Assembly (NCBI GenBank): GCA_964517135.1
Contig: CAZFBA010000003.1
Coordinates: 62,001-126,000, forward strand
DNA from: CAZFBA01 sp964517135
Lineage (GTDB): Bacteria > Cyanobacteriota > Vampirovibrionia > JBFMGH01
Direction: 5' to 3'
DNA length: 64,000 nucleotides
The notes beneath the pieces are model-generated. The model ran no database searches, was not told the DNA's origin, and was given only the letters and a program-made list of their open reading frames with translations. Position 1 is the first letter of the stretch; every line of letters starts with the position of its first letter. Of the stretch, positions 1 through 8,485 are shown one piece after another. The translations under genes and the position numbers were made by a program.

Positions 1-1357
1 TAACGTCTTGCTTTTGATTGAGCAGCTCTTCTGCCAGCAATCGGCCCAGGTAGTCAGAACCAATAATAGTTATACGTTCTTTTTTCTCTTCTTTCTTGCG
101 TTCATATAATCTATTAAACATAATTGGTGCAGAAATACAGGTAATAACGGCAACCATAACAACGGCAGCATTTACTTCTTCTGAAATAAGCCCCTGTTTA
201 AATGCAATAGTTGAGGCTGCAATTATTAAGCATAACCTTGCAGAAAGCAAAACACCTGCGCTGATAGATTCTTTTAGTGTATGAGAAAAAGTAAATATCA
301 GTGATGCAATAATTTTATTGGCAAATGCAAATAAAACCAGCAGTACCAGTATAACCCAGGCTTTATCAGAATTGAAAAAGACATGTAAATCAATATCTAT
401 GCCTACAGAGATAAAAAATACCGGTATAAAAAAACCATAGCCAATAGCGTCCAGTTTCATTTCCAGTCGTGAAGTTTTGGCTTCTCCGAGAATGATAGTA
501 GTAATTAATCCAGCAAGAAAGGCCCCCAGAATAACCTCAAAGCCGAGCCATTGAGACATTACAATGAATAATACCATCAGAGCAATTGCCCCCCGGACTC
601 TAATCTGTGTTGTTGCTGAAGACAATTCATTGATAATAGGCTTAAAGAAATAAAGTTTCTTAATAAAACTGTCAAAGGAGCGTGATAGATGAAGTTTATG
701 AGCAATAAATACGAATATACCCAATAACAGGATAATAGTAAAGGTTGAGAAACCTGCTGTTTGAGTGTGACCGGCTATAACAATAGTAATAAGTAACATT
801 ACCATAAAGTTTGAAGTCAGTGCACTTATTAGAATCAACTGTCCGAGGCGTGTTTTTGACAGCATTTTATCTTTTATAATTGGTACTACAACACTTACTG
901 AGGTTGTTGAAAGAATAAGTGCCATTATGAACCAGCTTTGAACAAGACCTTTAAAGAAAAGAATTATTGCAACAACAGATGAGATAAGCAGAACAATAAA
1001 AAAGAAAGATATTGCCTGAAAGAGTGGCTGGTTAAGAAATTTTCTTTTAACCAGGGTCATTCTATTTATTCTTGATTCAGAAGCAATCAGGCCGAAATCA
1101 ATTTCAAGACCTGACAGAAACATCAAATAGGTAAACCCAAATAGAGACAGGAAGCTTAACCAGGCTATAGAATCAGTGCTTTCTATAAGACCCAGGCATG
1201 ATTTACCAATAATGATGCCACATACTACCTCGCCAACTACAGCAGGCACAGGCAATTTTGACGCTTTACTGAACCATGAAGTCAGTATAGGTATTAAGAA
1301 AGCCAGTATTGATACAATTAATAAAGGATATAGAGGTAGTGTAGCGTGATTATCCAC
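1..1357 (-). CDS. CPA2-family monovalent cation:proton antiporter (KefB/NhaS3-like), C-terminus cut by window edge
   Basis: Translating the minus strand from a GTG at 1357 gives an uninterrupted frame of about 450 residues that runs off the window. The first about 390 residues are a series of hydrophobic segments, including VPAVVGEVVCGIIIGK and LGFEVILGAFLAGLITTIIL, typical of the Na+/H+ or K+/H+ exchanger fold. After a basic linker (YERKKEEKKERI) a Rossmann strand and glycine motif begin (ITIIGSDYLGRLLAEEL), the start of a TrkA-N/RCK nucleotide-binding domain. This is the CPA2 architecture: inner-membrane antiport gated by a cytoplasmic nucleotide-sensing domain. No ATG occurs between the upstream in-frame stop and the GTG. 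Whether it carries Na+ or K+ cannot be told from sequence. Confidence 0.85.
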   Translation of the reverse strand, partial: MDNHATLPLYPLLIVSILAFLIPILTSWFSKASKLPVPAVVGEVVCGIIIGKSCLGLIESTDSIAWLSFLSLFGFTYLMFLSGLEIDFGLIASESRINRMTLVKRKFLNQPLFQAISFFFIVLLISSVVAIILFFKGLVQSWFIMALILSTTSVSVVVPIIKDKMLSKTRLGQLILISALTSNFMVMLLITIVIAGHTQTAGFSTFTIILLLGIFVFIAHKLHLSRSFDSFIKKLYFFKPIINELSSATTQIRVRGAIALMVLFIVMSQWLGFEVILGAFLAGLITTIILGEAKTSRLEMKLDAIGYGFFIPVFFISVGIDIDLHVFFNSDKAWVILVLLVLFAFANKIIASLIFTFSHTLKESISAGVLLSARLCLIIAASTIAFKQGLISEEVNAAVVMVAVITCISAPIMFNRLYERKKEEKKERITIIGSDYLGRLLAEELLNQKQDV

Positions 1358-1428
1358 TTTGGGTTCCGTTTTTAAGTTATATTCAACAAGTATATATTAT
1401 ACATAATTGTTGCAGTTATGCAATAATT

Positions 1429-2139
1429 TTATTTATTTATTCCATCTGGTATCAGGCGATATCCTCCGCCATAGATGGTTTCAATGTATTTTTTATCAGG
1501 GTTTGCTTTATTGAGTTTAGATCTGAGGTGCCTTATGTGTACTCTGATTGTTTCAACATCGTCTTCATCTGTGTATCCCCAGACTTCTTTAAGGAGCATG
1601 CCGGCAGAAACTGCTTGCCCGTGTTGTTGTATAAGGCAGTTTAACAGTTCATATTCAGTAGGTGTAAGTTTTATGCTATTATCGTTAACCTTGATTTCAA
1701 GGTTTTCAGGAACCAGCGTAAAGTCACCAATAGAAAGCAATTCAGGCATTGTAGCAGATGCAGGTATTGAACCTCCTCGTTTAAGTAGAGCTTTAACCCT
1801 GACTTTAAGCTCTGGTATTTCAAATGGCTTAACGAGATAGTCATCGGCTCCTGAGTCAAAGCCTTTGACTTTATCCTGCAGCATGCCCAGTGCTGTCAGC
1901 ATAAGTACGGGTATATGCTGTGTAGGCTGATTTTGTCTCAGTCTTGACGATACAGTAAAGCCGTCTACCTCTGGCATCATCACATCAAGAATAATCAGGT
2001 CAGGTATTTCCTGTTTAGCAAGAGCCAGACCCTTTATAGGGTCTGATGCTGTTATAACATTGTAGCCCAGGATTTCGAGATTAATTTTTACCAGCTCAAG
2101 TATAGAGTGATCGTCATCTATGACTAATATTGTACTCAA
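1429..2139 (-). CDS. OmpR/PhoB-family response regulator (RpaB-like)
   Basis: This 236-residue two-domain regulator has an N-terminal receiver domain (about 1-120) with the acidic pocket (VIDDD at 7-10), the phospho-acceptor Asp in LIILDVMMPE (about residue 52) and the conserved Lys in DDYLVKPF. A winged-helix DNA-binding domain fills about 140-233 (LTPTEYELLNCL, VRVHIRHLRSKL, YGGGYRL). The receiver and linker resemble cyanobacterial RpaA/RpaB regulators. The start is TTG, preceded by AAAGGA at suitable spacing; no ATG lies nearby. It begins 13 bases after the htrA stop, so the two are probably co-transcribed. No histidine kinase is adjacent. It may control envelope-stress genes, but the regulon is unknown. 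Confidence 0.9.
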   Translation of the reverse strand: MSTILVIDDDHSILELVKINLEILGYNVITASDPIKGLALAKQEIPDLIILDVMMPEVDGFTVSSRLRQNQPTQHIPVLMLTALGMLQDKVKGFDSGADDYLVKPFEIPELKVRVKALLKRGGSIPASATMPELLSIGDFTLVPENLEIKVNDNSIKLTPTEYELLNCLIQQHGQAVSAGMLLKEVWGYTDEDDVETIRVHIRHLRSKLNKANPDKKYIETIYGGGYRLIPDGINK

Positions 2140-2152
2140 GGTTAAGTCCTTT

Positions 2153-3319
2153 CTAGCTTTCTCGTGGTCTTTCTTCGAGTTTAACTTTTACATTCTTAAG
2201 TTCACCATCTCTAATGATAACCAGATCGATTGTTTCATCGGGTTTTCGGGATTCAATATAGCTGACAAGCTCCTGAGTTGATTCTATTATTTTATTGTCG
2301 ATTGAATAAATAATGTCTCCGCCGACCATGATTTTGTATCTGCCGAGTTTTACAACTTTGTTTCCGCCTCTTATGCCAGCTTTATGTATAGGTGAGCCGG
2401 TTATGATGGTTTGAACTAAAAAGCCCGAGTCTTTAGGAGAGTTTAAAATTTTTGATAGTTGAGGTGTCAGGGGCAACAGGTGTGCTACACCAAGGTACGG
2501 GCGTTTGACATAGCCATGTTTTACCAGGTCATTTACAATATGTTTAACAGTATTTATAGGTATTGCAAAGCCAATGCCAATGTTTCCGCCAGCACCAGGG
2601 GCAAAAATAGCAGTATTAATTCCAATCAGGTTGCCTCCAGAATCTAGCAGAGCTCCACCAGAGTTGCCCGGGTTAATAGCAGCATCTGTCTGTATGATAT
2701 TGTCTATTATACGGCCGTTTTTTGATTTCAGAGTGCGTCCGAGGCTGCTTACTACACCTGTCGTAAATGTGCTCTTCAAGCCAAAAGGGTTGCCAATAGC
2801 ATAAACCATCTGACCCACCTGCAAATCGTCTGAGTTGCCAAACTTAATAAAATTAAGTTTTTTTCCTTCTTCAGGAGTAATTTTTAACACAGCAAGGTCA
2901 TTATTAAGATCACGGCCAACAACAGAGGCCGGATATTCTGTGCCATCGTAAAGTGTTACAGTAAGTTTTGAGGCACTCTCTATAACATGATTATTAGTTA
3001 CAATAAGGCCTTCAGGATCTACAATTACTCCAGAGCCGCTGCCCTGCTGGGGTATAACTTGATAGAAAAAGTCATACGAAAGAGCAACGCTTGTTATATT
3101 GACTACGGCAGGGCTTGCCTGTCCATATACCTCAATATTAACTTTCTCTTCAGGCGTCAGTTTATGCTTGACTTTTGAAGTGCTTGCTTCAACCAGCTGA
3201 TTAGCTGGAATACTCGATGTTGAGCTTTTCTTTTCATAATAATTTATGCCATACAAGAATATGGTCACTATAACACTTGTCAGTACGACGGTTAAAAAGA
3301 ACCTTAAAGGGTTAGCCAT
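2153..3319 (-). CDS. htrA: HtrA/Deg-family serine protease with one PDZ domain
   Basis: A membrane-anchored trypsin-like protease for envelope protein quality control. An N-terminal membrane anchor lies at about residues 5-25 (FFLTVVLTSVIVTIFLYGI). The catalytic triad is visible: His in VTNNHVIES (about 111), Asp in NNDLAVLKI (about 141) and Ser in NPGNSGGALLD (about 220). A C-terminal PDZ domain covers about 275-385. The ATG at 3319 is preferred because AGGAG lies 12 bases upstream and the membrane segment then starts normally; a longer version from a TTG at 3349 is possible but has no good ribosome site. It is the first gene of a likely operon with the response regulator that follows. The single PDZ fits the HhoA/DegQ-like group. 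Confidence 0.93.
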   Translation of the reverse strand: MANPLRFFLTVVLTSVIVTIFLYGINYYEKKSSTSSIPANQLVEASTSKVKHKLTPEEKVNIEVYGQASPAVVNITSVALSYDFFYQVIPQQGSGSGVIVDPEGLIVTNNHVIESASKLTVTLYDGTEYPASVVGRDLNNDLAVLKITPEEGKKLNFIKFGNSDDLQVGQMVYAIGNPFGLKSTFTTGVVSSLGRTLKSKNGRIIDNIIQTDAAINPGNSGGALLDSGGNLIGINTAIFAPGAGGNIGIGFAIPINTVKHIVNDLVKHGYVKRPYLGVAHLLPLTPQLSKILNSPKDSGFLVQTIITGSPIHKAGIRGGNKVVKLGRYKIMVGGDIIYSIDNKIIESTQELVSYIESRKPDETIDLVIIRDGELKNVKVKLEERPRES

Positions 3320-3668
3320 GCTTTTTTTCTTCTCCTCATTAGTTTTCAATTAATCATTGCTTTTGAAGTACTATTTTATATTAAAAATACTATATTTTTT
3401 AAGGTAATTTTAAGTACTATAACAAATGTAATCTCTGAATAACATAAATTTTCTCAGATTCAAGAAATAATTGTCGGGGGTTCTTTTAAAGTATTCAGGT
3501 TTCATCGGTACAGGGCAAGGTGTTTTTTAATAATAAACTATAATTGTTTTCAGGCCCAAAAAGCAGCATTAGAAGTGGTATAATAAATTATTACTCACCC
3601 TTTATGTATAATTCCATTTATTTTAAAAAAAGAGAGAATTTCGTTACCTTTTTCAGGAAAGCCATTCT
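3320..3668. other. Divergent intergenic region htrA/rtcB
   Basis: About 320 bases between divergent genes, so it must hold both promoters. It contains the left half of a family B dispersed repeat at 3431-3485 (ATCTCTGAATAAC, CTCAGATTCAAGAAAT, TGTCGGGGGTT). No coding region is seen. Confidence 0.5.
3431..3485 (+). repeat. Family B dispersed repeat, partial copy (left arm only)
   Basis: Matches the left arm of the better copies at 32973-33109 and 60938-61077: TCTCTGAATAA, then CTCAGATTCAAGAAA, then TGTCGGGGGTT. The right arm (ATTAATCAGAGGTTCCT) is absent. Confidence 0.65.
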
Positions 3669-5072
3669 ATGAATAAGTTTATAAAAATGGGTGATGCCCA
3701 TTATAGAATTAACAAGGATTTAGCAGGTAGCAAAAAGATTGATATTTTTGCTACTGAGCCGATCGTCAATGAACTTAGTGATTCTACAATTAAGCAGGCC
3801 TGTAATACTGCAATGACACCGGGCGTGGATAAGATTAATCTTAACGCTGACGCACATGAAGGCTATGGATGCCCTATTGGTAGTGTAGTAGCAACCAGAA
3901 ATACAATTATGCCCGGGCCAATTGGTTATGATATCAGCTGTTCAATGTCTTATCTTCAAACAGATTTGCCTGCAGAAGAGCTAAAAACAAAAGAAGCCCG
4001 CAGAAATATTATAAACAGACTGACAGATTATATTCCGCAGGGGGCAGGGTCTAAAATGGCCCCGGAACAGATTAATATCGACCACAAAACTTTCCTTGAA
4101 ATACTGGAAAAAGGTGCATCAGATAAAGAGCTTATTAAAAAGCTCGGCATAGAACCTTCTTGGGTAGAAAATCTTGAAAGAACCCATCTGCCTGCTGACC
4201 CCGGGGGTTTAAGTGCAAAAACTCTCAAGCGTGGCGAAAATCAATCAGGCTCTTTAGGGGGCGGTAATCATTTTCTTGAAGCACAAAAAGTTGATATAAT
4301 TGATCCTGAAATATCAAACGCCTGGGGCATTAACAATAATACCGGTATACTGACTCATTGCGGGTCAAGAGGGCTGGGACATCAGATAGCAACAGAATAT
4401 TTTGAAATACTCTGGAAATACACCCAGGAGAAATACCCTGATTTTAAAAATAAAGATCTCGTCTTTGCTGACGTAGAAAGTGCTATAGGGAGAAAATACC
4501 TGTTATCTATGGGCTGTGCTGCAAATTTTGCTATTGTTAACCACCTCCTCATTAATTCTGCCATTTATTCAGCGTTAATGGATATTTATCCCTCTGTGAA
4601 GTGCCATCTGGTATATCATATCTCTCATAATCTAGCCCAGAAAGAAAAAATTAGCAATAAAGAGTTTTATATCCACAGAAAAGGGGCAACCCGGGCGTTT
4701 CCACCTGAACATCCTGCACTGGAAGGCACAAAGTTTTTTGCTACAGGTCATCCAGTTATTATACCGGGGTCTTCTCTTACCGGCAGCTCTATCATGGCTG
4801 GTGTTAAAGGTAATGAGAAGAATTTTTACTCTACGCCTCATGGTAGTGGCCGTACTATGAGCAGAAGAGCTGCTAAAAAGAAGCTTTCTCAGGCATACGT
4901 CAACGAAAAAATGGATGAAGCAGGTGTTCTGTTCAATAAAAGAAATTATCCTGTTGATGAGTTTGCAGAAACCTATAAAGATTATGATGAAGTTATTAAA
5001 TCCGTTGTTATGGCTGGTCTTGCAAGAGAGGTAGCAGATCTAAAGCCGCTTTTTGTCATAAAGGGAGATTAA
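3669..5072 (+). CDS. rtcB: RtcB-type 3'-phosphate RNA ligase
   Basis: RtcB joins a 2',3'-cyclic phosphate or 3'-phosphate RNA end to a 5'-OH end using GTP and Mn2+, in tRNA splicing or RNA repair. At 467 residues it is close to the archaeal enzyme's length. The metal and guanylate site is intact: Asp and Cys in GPIGYDISCSM (88 and 91), His in GGGNHF (201), His in LTHCGSRGLG (230), His in HISHNLA (320), and the guanylylated His in TPHGSGRTMSRR (391). The common GxDIxCG signature reads GYDISCS here, so the last Gly is Ser. AGGAAAG precedes the ATG. No archease gene or RtcR regulator is adjacent, and no tRNA intron is visible in the window. Confidence 0.93.
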   Translation: MNKFIKMGDAHYRINKDLAGSKKIDIFATEPIVNELSDSTIKQACNTAMTPGVDKINLNADAHEGYGCPIGSVVATRNTIMPGPIGYDISCSMSYLQTDLPAEELKTKEARRNIINRLTDYIPQGAGSKMAPEQINIDHKTFLEILEKGASDKELIKKLGIEPSWVENLERTHLPADPGGLSAKTLKRGENQSGSLGGGNHFLEAQKVDIIDPEISNAWGINNNTGILTHCGSRGLGHQIATEYFEILWKYTQEKYPDFKNKDLVFADVESAIGRKYLLSMGCAANFAIVNHLLINSAIYSALMDIYPSVKCHLVYHISHNLAQKEKISNKEFYIHRKGATRAFPPEHPALEGTKFFATGHPVIIPGSSLTGSSIMAGVKGNEKNFYSTPHGSGRTMSRRAAKKKLSQAYVNEKMDEAGVLFNKRNYPVDEFAETYKDYDEVIKSVVMAGLAREVADLKPLFVIKGD

Positions 5073-5156
5073 ATTTTTCTTGCAGGGCTTCAATATAGCG
5101 AAAAATTATTATACAATATTAAGGTATACCTTACATAATTATATTGGTAGATACTT

Positions 5157-5423
5157 ATGCCCTCACGTGGTCTATATAATAAATTATTAGAGTTAAGAGA
5201 AAATAGAAATCTTGCACAGTATTACTGGAGTGCTGTTCATAAATGTAGCGGTATTGTAGAATCTATTTCGTCAGATACTGTGACTATCTCACGAATAAAT
5301 CATCTTGGCGAAGAAGACGGCAAAATTACTTTTCCGACAGGGCAGATCACCCATATTATTGAAGACAGCCAGGAAATAAGGGAAATCAAGCAGCTTCTTA
5401 TACAAAAAAGCTTCAAGCTATAG
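5157..5423 (+). CDS. Small hypothetical protein
   Basis: An 88-residue soluble protein of unknown function. An N-terminal helix is followed by a beta-rich stretch (CSGIVESISSDTVTISRI, GKITFPTGQITHIIED) that could form a small barrel, and a basic C-terminal helix. It lies 84 bases after rtcB on the same strand and converges with the next gene. The ribosome site before the ATG is weak. No family is recognised. Confidence 0.55.
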   Translation: MPSRGLYNKLLELRENRNLAQYYWSAVHKCSGIVESISSDTVTISRINHLGEEDGKITFPTGQITHIIEDSQEIREIKQLLIQKSFKL

Positions 5424-5447
5424 TTTATCAGCATGTCAGGAGAGTTT

Positions 5448-6029
5448 TTACCAGTTTGAATCTCTTATGATGATTGTTTCATCTTTAGTATCTTTTTTCT
5501 CTGTTCTGAGGTGTTCAAGTTTTTGCAGGGCATCGGTAACGTTATCAAACTGGCTATAGGTCATAGTGCGAAATTCAATTTCTTTTCTAAGCTTCTGATA
5601 AGTAGTAATGCCGTTTTTATGTGTGATTGCCAGAATATAGCCTGCGAGTTCAAGCTCTTTTTTTGAGAAGGTTATTGCTGCCTGAAAGTGATAGATGATT
5701 ATACCAATGATAAAGAATACACCGATCATAATCAATATCATATGAAAGGTAGAATTGGTTTTACCAAACTCAATACCCCAGTTTAAATAGTCTGCAATTA
5801 CTATCAAACCAGTAGCACTGGCAGCTTGATCAATGATATAACCAAGGAGAAAGAATACTCCTCCGAACAGAAAAGGGAAAAGTACAACAAAAAAGGTTAC
5901 ATTGATATTTTGAATAAGCAGTTTATGGTTATAGGTTTTAACTTGCTCTTCAAGCCGGCTGGTAAGAAGATATCGTCTTCTATTGAAATCCTGATTTGAT
6001 TGCTGGTTCTGTTCTTCATGTTCGTACAT
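5448..6029 (-). CDS. Hypothetical two-pass membrane protein
   Basis: 193 residues. A hydrophilic N-terminus rich in Gln, Glu and Arg is followed by two membrane segments at about 45-68 (NVTFFVVLFPFLFGGVFFLLGYII) and about 93-115 (HMILIMIGVFFIIGIIIYHF). A charged cytoplasmic tail of about 75 residues follows. It begins 13 bases after the gene at 6043-6414, so the two look like an operon. No known family is recognised. It converges on the small gene ending at 5423. Confidence 0.7.
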   Translation of the reverse strand: MYEHEEQNQQSNQDFNRRRYLLTSRLEEQVKTYNHKLLIQNINVTFFVVLFPFLFGGVFFLLGYIIDQAASATGLIVIADYLNWGIEFGKTNSTFHMILIMIGVFFIIGIIIYHFQAAITFSKKELELAGYILAITHKNGITTYQKLRKEIEFRTMTYSQFDNVTDALQKLEHLRTEKKDTKDETIIIRDSNW

Positions 6030-6042
6030 TAATGCTTTTCAC

Positions 6043-6414
6043 TTACTCTTCAACTATAGTAACATTTTTAAGCTCTGCCGGTGTGAGATCAACGCCGGGT
6101 TTAGCCTGAACTTTAAATAATATTGGTGAAAAATCTTTAGACGGGCTGTAAAGTATACTTCTGCCTGTACCGTTTACAAGTGTTATGGCAGATATTTTCC
6201 ACTTGCTATCTGGTATATACTCAGGTATTTGCAGGCATACTATGGCATATTCTTCATCTCCCGGCCAGTCTATGCTGGCTTTTGCTTCAAATACAGGTGA
6301 TCCTGGCAAATCTCTTAGATTGGTTGCTTCTATTTCTGCTTTTTTGATTCCTGATTGTTCATCTGCGGCTTCGATTTTAATTTTGATGCAATCTCCAGCA
6401 GTAATTACTTTCAT
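6043..6414 (-). CDS. Hypothetical soluble protein, first gene of a two-gene unit
   Basis: 123 residues, predicted mostly beta with acidic loops (ADEQSGIKKAEIEATNL, IDWPGDEEYAIVCLQIPEY). It has no signal peptide or membrane segment. The ATG at 6414 is chosen because AGGAG lies 7 bases upstream; a TTG two codons earlier is too close to that site. It precedes the two-pass membrane protein by 13 bases. The function is unknown; an Ig-like binding fold is possible but unproved. Confidence 0.65.
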   Translation of the reverse strand: MKVITAGDCIKIKIEAADEQSGIKKAEIEATNLRDLPGSPVFEAKASIDWPGDEEYAIVCLQIPEYIPDSKWKISAITLVNGTGRSILYSPSKDFSPILFKVQAKPGVDLTPAELKNVTIVEE

Positions 6415-6781
6415 TTTCAATCTCCTGATAAAAAATGTTTTTAAAAGACCTATTTATATTTTTACCGATACATAGAGTTTTGTAAAATATTTTTCATATA
6501 CTTGTTTTGAGATGTGCTTATTGAGAATGGTTATTGTTAATCAGCCAGTAATATTTTAATTTTGATAAACTTATAGGTTATTCAAATGACTCCATTAGTC
6601 TTTTTTTTATGAATTTGTTTTTATATGCAATTTTTTTGATAAGATAAAAATTACTCCTTTTTGCTGTTAGCGTGTATTTGCTATGATGATATGAATTCAA
6701 TTAAAGGATTGAAAGCAGAGAAATAATACATATGTATTATTTTATCTCTGGTTAATAAACAACAAGCTAGAGGGTTTTTGA
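6415..6781. other. Divergent intergenic region upstream of the DUF2207 gene
   Basis: About 365 bases with no coding region. It holds a notable hairpin at 6716-6750, listed separately, 30 bases before the ATG at 6782, and long A/T tracts. Confidence 0.5.
6716..6750 (+). promoter_or_regulatory. Palindromic leader element or operator upstream of the DUF2207-radical SAM genes
   Basis: The centre is a perfect 20-base palindrome (AATAATACATATGTATTATT, 6722-6741), extended by outer arms CAGAGA and TCTCTG with a 3-base bulge. It sits 31 bases before the start codon. The same core followed by TATTATTT and a CTCT stretch recurs at 34417-34440 with different outer arms. It could be a dimeric repressor site or an RNA hairpin; sequence alone does not decide. 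Confidence 0.5.
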
Positions 6782-8464
6782 ATGACTAAATGTTTTAAAA
6801 TACTTGTTATAACGTTAATAACATTACTTATTTGTTGTATACCTTCAATGGCAGCCAATTATAAATTTAATGTCAACCAGAACTATTCTGATATCTATAT
6901 AAATAAAAATGGATCTATTGATATAGAGTATAATATAACGTTTACTACTCTTAAAGGGGCAAAACCAATTGATATAGTTGATATAGGCTTGCCCAATAAG
7001 TTTTATAACCTTTCAACCGCTCAGGCAAAGATTGACGGTAATAATCTTCAATCAATAAAAACTTCATCATACATACCTGTCGGGGTTGAAATAGCTCTTG
7101 GCAAAAATGAAATCAAACCAGGAGAAAAGAAAACTCTTTATTTCATAATAAATAACTCTAATATGGTGTTTCAGGATGATGCTGATGAAGAGTATGCAGC
7201 GGTTGAATTTTACCCTACTTATTATGGTTCAAGCTTTACCAGTGGAGTTACAGATCTTAAAGTATCATTTCACCTACCAGATGGGGTGACAAAAGATGAT
7301 ATTATTACACGGCATAACCCTGAAGTAACCTTCAGCGAAGATGAATCAGGCAGGCTGATTGTAACCTGGCAAAATGCAAATGCATCACCTTCATCTCAGT
7401 ATAAGTTCGGGGTATCGTTCCCTAAAAAGTTTGTGGATAAAGTACATGATCCAACAGAATATACTCCTTCAAGCGGTTATTATACTTATTCTGACCAGTC
7501 TTCAGGGCAAACGTGTGAAAACTGTTTTGGAGTTTGTCCGTTTATTTTTTATTTTGGAATCTTTTTCTCTGGTTTTTTCGGTTCAATTTTTCAAAGGTTT
7601 ACACTGAAAAATAAGTATCTGCCGCCTGCAGGTAAGGTTGAAGGCTTTGGAGCCAATACCAAACTTAAGCCAGCTGAAGTAGCTCTGCTAAAACAATTGC
7701 CTCTTGCGAGGGTTTCATCAATAATTATGGCATCACTCCTTAAGAAAGGGGTTATTACAGAACTGTATCCTGATTATAAAATAAAAACAATTAATAAAGA
7801 TCCTGAGCTCATTAAAACACTTACACCTTTTGAAAGAGAATACCTCAGAATTACTGAAATTTTAAGTGCTACTGCCTCAAAAGCTGTTTCTAAAAAAGGT
7901 GCCAAAGCAGAATTAAAAGAATTTTTCACTGATTTTATTGAAGATACAGTCAATAAAATGAATAAATTCAACCGTACAGAGACTATAGCATATTTCAACA
8001 GGCTTACAAAAGATTCATGGAACGAAATAGATATGTTAGTCAGAGAGGGTGACATCTATAGCCTGAGAAAAGCAGGGCAAATTCTGGATTCAAACTTTGA
8101 AATATTGCTTCTTGATAAAGGCTTTAAAAAGAAAATTAAACCTGTTCTGGGTAATAAAGATATTCCAAAGTCTAAATGGCTTTTAAACCTGAGAAAACTG
8201 AAATCTGAAATGAATAGAATCTCAAAGGGCATTGATTTAACAGAAGATTATGATGATGAAGATGATGAATATTATGTTGACTATTTTATAAATATCTTTG
8301 ATGCCTATGATTACTTTTCATACTGTAGAATAAATGACATAGCCTATGATATTGTTAAAATAACAAACCCTGACATTATACCAAAGCCATCCAGTAGCTC
8401 ATCTTACGGTGGTGGAGGTTGTGCCTGCGCCTGTGCATGTGCCTGTGCTGGTGGCGGGCGTTAG
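6782..8464 (+). CDS. DUF2207-family membrane protein with C-terminal (Cys-Ala)5 tail; candidate modification substrate
   Basis: 560 residues. A signal peptide (1-24, cleavage near SMAAN) is followed by an extracytoplasmic beta domain (about 25-215) of DUF2207 type. Next come a cysteine cluster (GQTCENCFGVC, about 242-252), one membrane span (about 253-271), a helical and charged cytoplasmic region (about 285-530), and a Ser/Gly linker leading to the extreme C-terminus GGGGCACACACACAGGGR. The tail is five exact Cys-Ala pairs framed by glycines. With an N-terminal signal and one later span, the tail should lie on the cytoplasmic side. The gene is followed after 21 bases by a radical SAM/SPASM enzyme, so the tail is an obvious candidate substrate. 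The DUF2207 assignment is by pattern of the N-terminal domain; the tail's chemistry is inference. Confidence 0.8.
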   Translation: MTKCFKILVITLITLLICCIPSMAANYKFNVNQNYSDIYINKNGSIDIEYNITFTTLKGAKPIDIVDIGLPNKFYNLSTAQAKIDGNNLQSIKTSSYIPVGVEIALGKNEIKPGEKKTLYFIINNSNMVFQDDADEEYAAVEFYPTYYGSSFTSGVTDLKVSFHLPDGVTKDDIITRHNPEVTFSEDESGRLIVTWQNANASPSSQYKFGVSFPKKFVDKVHDPTEYTPSSGYYTYSDQSSGQTCENCFGVCPFIFYFGIFFSGFFGSIFQRFTLKNKYLPPAGKVEGFGANTKLKPAEVALLKQLPLARVSSIIMASLLKKGVITELYPDYKIKTINKDPELIKTLTPFEREYLRITEILSATASKAVSKKGAKAELKEFFTDFIEDTVNKMNKFNRTETIAYFNRLTKDSWNEIDMLVREGDIYSLRKAGQILDSNFEILLLDKGFKKKIKPVLGNKDIPKSKWLLNLRKLKSEMNRISKGIDLTEDYDDEDDEYYVDYFINIFDAYDYFSYCRINDIAYDIVKITNPDIIPKPSSSSSYGGGGCACACACACAGGGR

Positions 8465-8485
8465 TTTTACCCTTAAGGAGCAATT

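Noticed and set aside
6185..6475. 96-codon plus-strand frame
   Set aside because: Entirely opposite the minus-strand gene at 6043-6414, which has a good ribosome site and operon context.
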